Part shown: piece by piece, positions 1 to 5,383 of the stretch
Position numbering within the stretch: the first letter of the stretch is position 1
Layout: every line of letters starts with the position of its first letter
Source of the DNA: an uncultured Gemmatimonadaceae bacterium
GTDB lineage: Bacteria > Gemmatimonadota > Gemmatimonadetes > Gemmatimonadales > Gemmatimonadaceae
Reading direction: 5' to 3'
Length of the DNA stretch: 5,383 bases
Assembly: GCA_955652635.1 (NCBI GenBank)
Contig: CATPBN010000004.1
Coordinates: 1-5,383 of the forward strand
The notes under the pieces: generated by a model
Told to the model about the DNA's origin: nothing
The model's input: only the letters and a program-made list of their open reading frames with translations
Databases searched by the model: none
Translations under genes and position numbers: made by a program

Positions 1-411
1 GCCTCTGTAGGTCGCAAGTCGGCCGCACCGGTGATTGCAGTGCGGACCAAAGCCGATCTGGCACCGCACAGGGATGACACAAACGGAGACCGGGTAGTTC
101 ATGTCAGCGCACACACCGGCGATGGTCTCCAAGGCTTGCTGGGCGCGATCAACAACGCAATTGCTTCGAGATACGGGGAAGTTACGAGCGATCTCCCGAT
201 ACTCACGAGGGCACGCCACCGTCACGCACTCACCACAGCGCTCGTGGAACTCAGGGGATTTCAGCAGGCCTGGCAGGAGGAAAAACTTCCTGCACCGGTC
301 GCATCCGTCCATTTACGAGCTGCTGTCTACGTACTCGAGGAGTTGATTGGGGCCGTTGACGTTGAAGACGTTCTCGATCGGGTATTCAGCTCATTCTGCG
401 TTGGGAAGTAG
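1..411 (+). CDS. mnmE: tRNA uridine-5-carboxymethylaminomethyl(34) synthesis GTPase MnmE, C-terminal part
   Basis: The reading frame is open from the first base, so the 5' part of the gene lies outside the window; 136 codons remain of a protein that is usually about 450 residues. MnmE works with MnmG to add a (carboxymethyl)aminomethyl group to U34 of certain tRNAs in the cytoplasm. Visible are the end of the inserted G domain, with a G4-type base-recognition motif TKAD (codons at 46-57; NKxD is the usual form) and a G5-type motif VSAHTGDGL. These are followed by the helical domain (RARHRHAL, then HLRAAVYVLEELIGAVDVEDVLDRVF) and the hallmark C-terminus FCVGK, whose conserved cysteine (codon 397-399) is needed for modification in the family. 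The gene ends in TAG one base before the stop of the convergent neighbour, so no separate terminator fits between them. Identity is secure; only the truncation limits the description. Confidence 0.96.
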   Translation, partial: ASVGRKSAAPVIAVRTKADLAPHRDDTNGDRVVHVSAHTGDGLQGLLGAINNAIASRYGEVTSDLPILTRARHRHALTTALVELRGFQQAWQEEKLPAPVASVHLRAAVYVLEELIGAVDVEDVLDRVFSSFCVGK

Positions 412-412
412 C

Positions 413-1450
413 TCAGGCGGAAGCAGCGGCAGAGCTTGAGATCGAAGTGATCTCGCTCGCGCTCGCACGAATGGCCCACGATAGTCCGCGCGCATTCACT
501 GCCGCCTCGACCATCTTGGCGCCCAGAAAATAGCCGCTCCTCTCGGGGAAAACATGGCGGTCAACTGTACGGGCATCGTCGCTCATTCCACCCGAGAGGT
601 ATCGGAGTCTCAAACCCAGACCTGCCCGATCCAGATCGGCATTGAGCGACTTCGTCATCAACGGCTCAAGCTCACGAACGCTCGCGTACTCCCGCCGAGT
701 GTAGCCGTAATACTCCCAGGCAGCGTGACCGGGGCTGATGATCCGTGAAGCGTGAGTGGCCAACCCCTCATTGATCATGAGCTCGCGGAGCGTTGCGCGT
801 CTCCCCGTCTCCCAGTACGAGTAATAGCCGCCTGCGTCCTCGACCAACTGTTTCAGCTCACTGCGGCTGGTCGGCGACGCGTATCGAACGGTGTGCGCGA
901 TCTCGTGTGCCAGCCAGAGAGGAATCAACTCCGGATCGAGCCCCAATCCCTGGGTTTCGGGATTCGTGACGCTCGTAAAATGCTCGAGGCAGACAAAGGC
1001 GATTCCCTTGCCATCGACGACCAGCTCTCCTGCGTTGGCTGCGCCGACGCCGACCATCAAGACCACATCGATGTCGATATCAACGTCCAACAAGGTCCTG
1101 CACTGCTCTTCCGTGTTTCTAGCCAGAGAGACCACATCGATTCTCTCTAGCATCGTGCGAAGGTCTACCCGGCTTGCAAGCGCGGCAGAGCGAACGACTT
1201 CCAGAAAATGAGGGCCTGCTGGATCGAGGACGTAGTTGTGCCAGTAGGCTTCTAGAAAGCGGCGGTGATTTTCGAAGTAGCGGAGATAGGCGGCGACACG
1301 GTCGGTACTGTTGTGAACTGCGAAGAAGTCAGGCAGTAGGTTGATGAGCATCAACGACCAGTTCGCGGGGTGGGGAGCCTTTCGCGGTTTTTGCGATGCG
1401 AGAAGATACAATCGACCGAAAGTCTCAACAAGCCCGATCTCTCCAAACAA
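413..1450 (-). CDS. Putative zinc metallopeptidase, DUF2268-like (HEIAH gluzincin-type)
   Basis: This 345-residue protein has a zinc-protease signature: HEIAH at residues 182-186 (two zinc-binding histidines and the catalytic glutamate), then about 42 residues later NEGLATHAS, whose E228 is well placed as the third ligand, as in gluzincins. Around it are a strand-like segment VVLMVGVGAANAGELVV (129-145), a C-terminal LRYLSGGMS and a GYFLGAKMVEAAV stretch, which I recognise as the DUF2268 style of predicted Zn-dependent proteases. No signal peptide or membrane segment is evident, so it is probably cytoplasmic; the substrate is unknown. The start is uncertain: the furthest upstream in-frame start is TTG at 1450 with a poor ribosome binding site, while ATG at 1349-1351 (residue 34, MLINLLPDF) looks like a natural beginning of the conserved part. 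An ATG at 1461-1463 is one base out of frame across a run of five G. The gene is convergent with mnmE, one base apart, and divergent from the DUF2225 gene. Confidence 0.8.
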   Translation of the reverse strand: MFGEIGLVETFGRLYLLASQKPRKAPHPANWSLMLINLLPDFFAVHNSTDRVAAYLRYFENHRRFLEAYWHNYVLDPAGPHFLEVVRSAALASRVDLRTMLERIDVVSLARNTEEQCRTLLDVDIDIDVVLMVGVGAANAGELVVDGKGIAFVCLEHFTSVTNPETQGLGLDPELIPLWLAHEIAHTVRYASPTSRSELKQLVEDAGGYYSYWETGRRATLRELMINEGLATHASRIISPGHAAWEYYGYTRREYASVRELEPLMTKSLNADLDRAGLGLRLRYLSGGMSDDARTVDRHVFPERSGYFLGAKMVEAAVNARGLSWAIRASASEITSISSSAAASA

Positions 1451-1512
1451 ACCCCCAAATCATGGCACAGATATTCCCTCTCTCTTTCTAAGAGCGAGAG
1501 GAGGAGCAGCCA
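1451..1512. promoter_or_regulatory. Divergent intergenic spacer with RBS hairpin
   Basis: This 62-base spacer separates the leftward metallopeptidase from the rightward DUF2225 gene and should hold or border both leaders. Its right half is a pyrimidine tract followed by a purine tract. CCTCTCTCTTT at 1477-1487 can pair with AGAGCGAGAGG at 1491-1501, giving an 11-position stem with one T-C mismatch, one G-T pair and a three-base loop. The right arm overlaps the strong ribosome binding site AGGAGG at 1499-1504, which sits eight bases before the ATG at 1513. I see no convincing -35/-10 pair on either strand. The ribosome binding site is solid; any regulatory role of the hairpin is inference. Confidence 0.45.
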
Positions 1513-2163
1513 ATGACAACGCTGCGTCAGATAGACCTTCGTTGTCCCGTGTGTGACAACGAGTTCAAGTCCCAGAGTGTGGTTTCTACGAATGCATTCG
1601 GCGGCAAACGGACCGATTTTCATGAGCGCGCTGCCGGCACTCAGCCGCTTGCCTATCTCATCCACATGTGCAGCGAGTGTGGCTACTCCGGGGGAGAAGC
1701 GGATTTCACGGCACCCACGGAGGTCAGCCCGATCCTCAAACAGCATGTGCTGACGGAGCTCGCGCCTCTACGGCCATCGCCAATATGTGGCTCAGAGAAG
1801 TACGAAGCCGCTGCCAAAGTCGCACAATGGCAGGGCATGGAAGCCCGCCACGTTGCCGACCTCCTTCTGCGTGCCGCCTGGTGCTGTGTCGATGAAGGAG
1901 ATGTAGAGGCCGAGAGATACTTCCGCCGGCACACTGCATGGAAGTTCGAGGAAGCGCTGGGCGCCTATGACGCGGTTCCGCGAGATGAACGCGCGATCCT
2001 CACGTATCTCGTTGGAGAGCTCTGGAGACGGATCGGGAACGCCAAGGAAGCAATCAGGTGGTTAGAGTCCGTTTCCGGCGAGGTTGTTGATTCACAGAGT
2101 CAACAATGGATAATAGATGCGGCCGAGCAGCAGAGGCTGAACCCGAGAGAGTGGTTCGGCTAA
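1513..2163 (+). CDS. DUF2225 family protein (zinc-ribbon-like N-terminus, TPR-like C-terminus)
   Basis: The 216-residue product matches the DUF2225 pattern. An N-terminal CPVC pair (residues 11-14) and a second CSEC pair (53-56, in HMCSECGYSG) can form one zinc site, with the family-type stretch containing RTDFHERAAGTQPLAYLIH between them. The remainder is helical, and residues 162-188 (YLVGELWRRIGNAKEAIRWL) resemble a tetratricopeptide repeat, suggesting a protein-interaction surface. There is no signal peptide or membrane helix, so it is likely cytoplasmic. No biochemical function is established for the family as far as I know. The ATG start is well supported by AGGAGG eight bases upstream and by the zinc motif starting soon after. 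It is divergent from the metallopeptidase and convergent with upp, whose stop lies four bases beyond its own TAA, so it appears to be transcribed alone. Confidence 0.87.
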   Translation: MTTLRQIDLRCPVCDNEFKSQSVVSTNAFGGKRTDFHERAAGTQPLAYLIHMCSECGYSGGEADFTAPTEVSPILKQHVLTELAPLRPSPICGSEKYEAAAKVAQWQGMEARHVADLLLRAAWCCVDEGDVEAERYFRRHTAWKFEEALGAYDAVPRDERAILTYLVGELWRRIGNAKEAIRWLESVSGEVVDSQSQQWIIDAAEQQRLNPREWFG

Positions 2164-2167
2164 GCGA

Positions 2168-2818
2168 TCACTTCGTCCCGAAGAGTCTGTCACCGGCGTC
2201 CCCGAGCCCGGGCAGAATGTAGCCCTGACTGTTGAGTTCCCGATCCAGTGCGGCGCAGTAAATCTGCACATCAGGGTGAGCCGCGCTCAGGCGCCGCACT
2301 CCTTCCGGGGCAGCCACCAGACAAAGGAACCGGATCCGGTTAGCGCCCGCTCTCTTGAGGGACGCTACCGCTGCAGCCGCGCTGCCTCCAGTGGCGAGCA
2401 TCGGGTCGAGGAGAAAAAAATCCCGCTCGGCAGTATCCCCCGGAACCTTGAAGTAGTAATCCACCGGCTGCAGAGTGTCGTGATCGCGGTAGAGACCAAT
2501 GTGACCTACCCGAGCAGATGGAACGAGACGGAGGATGCCTTCAACCATTCCGAGACCAGCTCGAAGAATGGGTACCAGGGTCAGTTTCTTTCCGGTAATA
2601 TGCCAGCCGGAGGTTTTCTCGAGTGGGGTCTCTACATCTCTGGGCTCGAGCGTCAGCTCGCTTGTCGCTTCGTAGGCCATGAGCATGGCGATTTCGTCGA
2701 CCAGTTCCTTGAAGTGCTTTGTCTGAGTCTGCAGGTCGCGTAGAATCGTTAGCTTGTGCTGAACGAGGGGATGCCGGATAATAGTCAGCGTCGGGAATTC
2801 CTTGACCCGCTCGATCAT
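2168..2818 (-). CDS. upp: Uracil phosphoribosyltransferase
   Basis: Upp converts uracil and PRPP to UMP and pyrophosphate, the main pyrimidine-base salvage step, in the cytoplasm. The 216-residue protein is close to the usual length of about 208-210, with a few extra N-terminal residues. It carries the full family pattern: HPLVQHKLT near residue 16, the ELVDEIAMLMAYEAT region, VPILRAGLGMVEG (82-94), GHIGLYRD (105-112), the PRPP-binding loop DPMLATGGS (138-146), and the uracil-binding C-terminus GYILPGLGDAGDRLFGTK. No key residue appears to be missing. The ATG at 2816-2818 fits the family start; the ribosome binding site is weak (GGGG about six bases upstream). It is convergent with the DUF2225 gene, and its 5' end faces the DUF4177-like operon across a 64-base spacer. 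A run of seven T inside the gene (the A run at 2414-2420) is in frame and intact. Confidence 0.97.
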   Translation of the reverse strand: MIERVKEFPTLTIIRHPLVQHKLTILRDLQTQTKHFKELVDEIAMLMAYEATSELTLEPRDVETPLEKTSGWHITGKKLTLVPILRAGLGMVEGILRLVPSARVGHIGLYRDHDTLQPVDYYFKVPGDTAERDFFLLDPMLATGGSAAAAVASLKRAGANRIRFLCLVAAPEGVRRLSAAHPDVQIYCAALDRELNSQGYILPGLGDAGDRLFGTK

Positions 2819-2882
2819 TCTAGCCCCAGGATTCCGGCCTCAGCACAGTGGATGTTCACCGGCTCATAATCTCTAACTCCTG
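2819..2882. promoter_or_regulatory. Divergent promoter region between upp and the four-gene operon
   Basis: The 64-base spacer must serve two genes transcribed in opposite directions. On the plus strand CATAAT at 2865-2870 matches the bacterial -10 consensus at five of six positions, but no good -35 is present at the usual spacing. If it is used, transcription would begin about 2876-2878, only a few bases before the ATG at 2883. That fits the lack of a Shine-Dalgarno sequence before that ATG. On the minus strand an overlapping GATTAT is a weak -10 candidate for upp. I see no operator-like palindrome. The sites are sequence guesses. Confidence 0.35.
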
Positions 2883-3059
2883 ATGAAAGAATACCAGGCT
2901 GTGGTGGTCAAGCTGACACGGCACACTCGAGAAGATGAAGACACCCTCACCGATCTCCTGAACGAGCGAAGCAGAGGAGGCTGGGAACCCGCGATGATGT
3001 CTCAGGACGAGCAGCGCGTTACCATCCTCTTTCAGCGCGATGCAGTAGCAGAAGGCTAG
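2883..3059 (+). CDS. Small DUF4177-like protein (58 aa)
   Basis: This short gene reads ATG to TAG and encodes 58 residues. The pattern resembles DUF4177-type small proteins: a first strand of the form YQAVVVKL (4-11), a helix containing LTDLLNERSRGGWEP (22-36) with the characteristic LN..G..GWE arrangement, and a final strand RVTILFQRD (45-53). The function of such proteins is not known to me; they are small soluble alpha/beta domains. The stop lies four bases before the start of the beta-CASP nuclease gene, whose ribosome binding site is inside this gene's last codons, so the two are probably co-transcribed and translationally coupled. There is no Shine-Dalgarno sequence before the ATG, and a -10-like CATAAT lies just upstream, which allows a nearly leaderless message. 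The family call rests on the pattern only; that it is a real gene is supported by the tight packing. Confidence 0.72.
   Translation: MKEYQAVVVKLTRHTREDEDTLTDLLNERSRGGWEPAMMSQDEQRVTILFQRDAVAEG
3050..3055 (+). promoter_or_regulatory. Ribosome binding site deciding a TTG start
   Basis: AGAAGG lies eight bases before the TTG at 3064-3066 and within the final codons of the small upstream gene. Its spacing supports TTG as the true start of the beta-CASP nuclease and suggests that ribosomes finishing the upstream gene restart here. Confidence 0.6.
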
Positions 3060-3063
3060 CTGT

Positions 3064-4446
3064 TTGGAGATAACGTTTGTCGGCGCGGCAAGGGAAGTGA
3101 CCGGTTCCTGTCACCTGCTGCATGTAAACGGACATACGATCGCGCTCGACTGCGGGATGTTTCAGGGAAAGCGACAGGATTCCGCGGACAAGAACAGACA
3201 CCTCCCTCTGCCGATCAAGGATCTAGACGCGGTCGTTCTCTCTCACGCACATATCGACCATTCGGGGCGCCTTCCCTATCTCATTGCGGAAGGATATTCG
3301 AAAACCATCTGGGCTACCTCTGCAACTCGAGATCTCTGTGCGGTAATGCTGGCCGATTCGGCGCATATCCAGGAGAGGGATGCAGAGTTCCTGGCGAAAA
3401 GACACAAGGAATTCATCGAGCCGTTATATGGAATGCGTCACGCAGTACGCACAATGGACCTGATGGTTGGCGTTCCCTACAACAGGCCTTTCGATGTCGT
3501 GCCCGGGGTGAAGGCCAGCTACATCGATGCAGGACACATACTTGGCTCCGCCTCGGTTCTGCTCGATTGCACGGAGGGAGGCAAAACCAAGCGGCTAGTG
3601 TTCTCGGGAGACATCGGCCGGAGCGGACTCGCAATCGTCCGGGATCCTGTTCCCCCCGAAGGTGCTGATGCGCTGATCATGGAATCGACGTACGGAAATC
3701 GAGAACATGAGTCGGTAGAAGGCGCCAAGGCTCAACTTGCTCAGGTAATTCGAGAAACTGCTGCGCGGGGAGGCCGGGTCCTCATCCCGGCCTTTGCACT
3801 CGGGCGCACCCAGGAGATGATCTACGCACTCCACTCGCTCACGCAGGAGGGCGCAATTCCAGCGATACCCATCTACGTGGACAGCCCCCTCGCGATCGAT
3901 GCGACCACAGTGTTCGAGATGCACCCGGAGAGCTTTGATCGTTCCGAGGAAATGGTCCGAAGGGCCAAAGAGCTATTTCGGTTTGATCTCCTTCACTACA
4001 CGCGCGATGTGGAGGAATCAAAGGCACTCTCTCGCGTACACGGGCCGATGGTCATCATCGCCGCGTCCGGGATGATGGAGAATGGTCGGATTCTTCACCA
4101 TCTTGCGCAGGGCGCCAGCGATCCACGAAACACGATACTCGTCGTCGGTTTTCAGGCTGAGCATACTCTGGGTCGGAGGGTAGTCGAGAGGCAACCCATT
4201 CTTCACATTTTCGGGGATGACGTCGCCCTGCACGCGCGTGTTGAAGTTATCGATGGCTATAGCGCACACGCCGACCGGACGGAAATGATTGCGTGGCTTG
4301 GCCGAGTGAGGGATAAGTCCCCGAATCTCGGCCCGGTATGGCTGGTACATGGAGAGGTACCCGTTCAGGACGAATTCAAAGTGACGCTCACGGCGTTGGG
4401 GTATTCGGTCGATTGTCCAGAGCCCCACACGCGCCGCGCATTCTAG
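3064..4446 (+). CDS. MBL-fold beta-CASP RNA nuclease (YSH1/CPSF-73-like)
   Basis: The 460-residue protein is a complete member of the bacterial metallo-beta-lactamase/beta-CASP family (COG1236 type), two-zinc hydrolases acting on RNA as endo- and/or exonucleases. The start MEITFVGAAREVTGSCHLL is the usual family beginning, so the TTG start is credible. Metal-site motifs are all present: D29 in ALDCG, HAHIDH at 61-66, H158 in GHILGSA and D183 in SGDIGR. The beta-CASP motifs are also there: E207 in MESTYG (motif A), H402 in YSAHADR (motif B) and H429 in LVHGE (motif C); AASGMMENGR (334-342) is typical too. There is no export signal, so it should be cytoplasmic. It is the second gene of the apparent operon, four bases after the DUF4177-like gene and 15 bases before the YdcF-like gene. 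Active-site completeness argues for a working enzyme; its RNA targets cannot be read from sequence. Confidence 0.94.
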   Translation: MEITFVGAAREVTGSCHLLHVNGHTIALDCGMFQGKRQDSADKNRHLPLPIKDLDAVVLSHAHIDHSGRLPYLIAEGYSKTIWATSATRDLCAVMLADSAHIQERDAEFLAKRHKEFIEPLYGMRHAVRTMDLMVGVPYNRPFDVVPGVKASYIDAGHILGSASVLLDCTEGGKTKRLVFSGDIGRSGLAIVRDPVPPEGADALIMESTYGNREHESVEGAKAQLAQVIRETAARGGRVLIPAFALGRTQEMIYALHSLTQEGAIPAIPIYVDSPLAIDATTVFEMHPESFDRSEEMVRRAKELFRFDLLHYTRDVEESKALSRVHGPMVIIAASGMMENGRILHHLAQGASDPRNTILVVGFQAEHTLGRRVVERQPILHIFGDDVALHARVEVIDGYSAHADRTEMIAWLGRVRDKSPNLGPVWLVHGEVPVQDEFKVTLTALGYSVDCPEPHTRRAF

Positions 4447-4461
4447 CGTAGCTTCCGACGG

Positions 4462-5085
4462 ATGAAGCGGGCAGCGAAAGCGAAACAAGCCATCAGAATC
4501 GTACGTAGAACAGTGACGATCGGTATGGCAACGGTTTTCTGCTTATGGCTGGTCTCAGCAGCAGCAGTGCTGGTCTGGAGCTCTCGCGACGAAGCGAGAC
4601 CGGCGCAGGCCATAGTAGTCCTCGGAGCGGCACAGTATGCTGGCAAGCCATCACCCGTGCTGCGTGCCCGACTCGATCACGCTCTGGATCTCTGGAACCG
4701 TCATCTTGCTTCGCTGCTGATTCTCACAGGTGGAACAGGCTCCGGTGATACCACCAGCGAAGCAGCCGTGGGGAGAAAATATGCAGAGAAACACGGCGTG
4801 CCTGACAGCGCGATTCTGGTGGAAAACGAAGGACGTACCACGAGCGAATCAATGCGGGCAGTAGCCGGCATGCTGGAGGTACGCGGCCTGCAGAGCGCGC
4901 TTCTGGTCAGCGATCCGTTTCACATGCTGCGACTCAGAATACTGGCGAGACGCTTCGGATTCACACCATACACATCTCCGACCCGCACGAGTCCAATCTC
5001 GCCGAATCGGGAAGAGCGATGGAAGTATATGTTTAGTGAATCACTCAAAGCACCTATGGCCTTCTTTTTCGAGAGGAAGCTGTGA
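4462..5085 (+). CDS. YdcF/SanA-like DUF218 family membrane-anchored protein
   Basis: The 207-residue protein starts with a basic stretch (MKRAAKAKQAIRIVRR) followed by one hydrophobic segment at about residues 17-40, consistent with a single membrane anchor and the rest facing the periplasm or cell exterior. The main domain has the DUF218 signature: AIVVLGAAQYAGKPSPVLRAR from residue 50, LILTGGTGSGDTTSEA (86-101), GVPDSAILVENEGRTTSES (112-130) and ALLVSDPFHMLRL (146-158). DUF218 members such as SanA and ElyC are linked to envelope integrity in Escherichia coli, but the chemistry is unclear. The ATG at 4462 has no clear Shine-Dalgarno sequence but gives the complete basic-plus-hydrophobic N-terminus; a later ATG at 4525 would remove it. 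It shares the frame of the upstream nuclease, separated by its TAG and 15 bases, and its TGA overlaps the GTG of the M16 gene. Confidence 0.88.
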   Translation: MKRAAKAKQAIRIVRRTVTIGMATVFCLWLVSAAAVLVWSSRDEARPAQAIVVLGAAQYAGKPSPVLRARLDHALDLWNRHLASLLILTGGTGSGDTTSEAAVGRKYAEKHGVPDSAILVENEGRTTSESMRAVAGMLEVRGLQSALLVSDPFHMLRLRILARRFGFTPYTSPTRTSPISPNREERWKYMFSESLKAPMAFFFERKL

Positions 5086-5383
5086 AGAGGAATATCGTTT
5101 TAGTCGCTTTAGGCTACTTATTCGCTATTGGGGTGGCAGCTTCCACCACAGATGCCCAGACGACACCGCGCATCCAGTTCGAGAAGTACACGCTAGCCAA
5201 CGGTCTCGAGGTAATCCTTCATGAGGACCACTCCACTCCGATAGTCGCCGTGGGGATACCTGGTATCACGTCGGGTCCGGAGACGAACAAGTCGGCCGAA
5301 CCGGATTCGCTCATCTCTTTGAGCACATCATGTTCATGGGGTCCGAGCACGTCCCGGTCGGGTCATTTGACCAACTGCTGGAA
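5082..5383 (+). CDS. M16 family zinc protease, N-terminal part, with an apparent frameshift at 5251-5255
   Basis: GTG at 5082 overlaps the stop of the preceding gene (GTGA) and has AGAGGA at 5072-5077 as ribosome binding site. The product begins with a signal peptide (MKRNIVLVALGYLFAIGVAA, likely cut near TDA/QTT) and then the M16 opening, FEKYTLANGLEVILHEDHST followed by PIVAV (residues 33-57). The frame then breaks at the four-G run 5252-5255. The frame used from the GTG gives unrelated residues, while the frame whose codons start at 5255 continues as DTWYHVGSGDE, TGFAHLFEHIMFMGSEH and SFDQLLE. The latter contains the inverted zinc motif HLFEH, with histidine codons at 5312-5314 and 5324-5326 and the glutamate at 5321-5323. 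One missing G or two extra G would explain this. The gene runs off the window, so I cannot tell a sequencing error from a pseudogene. The intact form would be an exported zinc peptidase in the periplasm or outer envelope. Confidence 0.88.
   Translation, partial: MKRNIVLVALGYLFAIGVAASTTDAQTTPRIQFEKYTLANGLEVILHEDHSTPIVAVGIPGITSGPETNKSAEPDSLISLSTSCSWGPSTSRSGHLTNCW

Noticed and set aside
410..436. AGCTC ... GAGCT inverted repeat at the mnmE end, as a terminator
   Set aside because: Five base pairs around a 17-base loop with no T run; expected by chance.
752..1150. Open frames on the plus strand inside the metallopeptidase gene
   Set aside because: The minus-strand frame carries the HEIAH and NEGLATHAS motifs; the plus-strand products are cysteine- and arginine-rich without domain features.
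1407..1412. TACAAT as a -10 box for the DUF2225 gene
   Set aside because: No matching -35 at a suitable distance, and it lies about 100 bases upstream inside the opposing coding region; too weak to list.
2171..2183. CTTCG-TCC-CGAAG hairpin near the convergent stops of DUF2225 and upp, as a possible terminator
   Set aside because: The stem is only five base pairs, has no T run on either side and lies inside the last codons of upp.
2414..2420. Run of seven A (seven T in upp) as a possible frameshift site
   Set aside because: The upp frame is intact on both sides and matches the family without interruption.
2276..2743. Open frame of 155 codons on the plus strand, antisense to upp
   Set aside because: It lies wholly inside the well-supported upp gene, shows no recognisable motif and looks like random composition; a shadow frame.
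4444..4461. The nuclease and the YdcF-like gene share one reading frame, separated only by TAG and 15 bases, as if a stop had split a fusion
   Set aside because: The nuclease ends at a normal family length after LVHGE and a short tail, and the next protein has its own basic N-terminus and membrane segment; two separate genes are the simpler reading.
4018..4488. Open frame of 156 codons on the minus strand, antisense to the beta-CASP nuclease
   Set aside because: The opposite strand encodes conserved nuclease motifs across the whole stretch; the antisense product has no family features.

Overview
The window is a compact piece of bacterial chromosome carrying eight protein genes and almost no spare DNA; the longest gap between genes is about 64 bases. 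By eye the GC content is in the upper fifties. The mix of a tRNA-modification GTPase, a nucleotide-salvage enzyme, a beta-CASP nuclease, a membrane-anchored DUF218 protein and an exported M16 zinc protease points to a free-living bacterium with an ordinary housekeeping region, probably Gram-negative (didermic). A Gemmatimonadota-like or related environmental lineage is only a guess from the style of the M16 and metallopeptidase proteins. I see no phage, insertion sequence, CRISPR, RNA gene or defence island.

Layout. (1) The 3' end of mnmE runs rightward to 411. (2) A leftward gene (413-1450) for a DUF2268-like putative zinc metallopeptidase meets it tail to tail with one base between the stops. 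(3) A 62-base divergent spacer leads to a rightward DUF2225 gene (1513-2163). (4) The leftward upp gene for uracil phosphoribosyltransferase (2168-2818) again meets its neighbour tail to tail, four bases apart. (5) A 64-base divergent spacer starts a rightward run of four closely packed genes that looks like one operon: a 58-residue DUF4177-like protein, a beta-CASP metallo-beta-lactamase nuclease, a DUF218/YdcF-like membrane protein and an M16 zinc protease that runs off the right edge.

How the genes may work together. MnmE (wobble uridine modification), the beta-CASP nuclease (RNA processing or decay) and Upp (uracil salvage into UMP) all touch RNA or its building blocks, but they are in separate transcription units and nothing in the sequence ties them into one pathway. 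The YdcF-like and M16 proteins share a start/stop overlap and both are directed to the membrane or beyond it, so an envelope role for that pair is a reasonable inference.

The points that most need a second look are a reading-frame break in the M16 gene at a run of four G just before its zinc motif, and the uncertain start of the metallopeptidase, where a run of five G separates a plausible ATG from the open frame. Both could be homopolymer errors in the source sequence. I did not find a convincing new biological system here.
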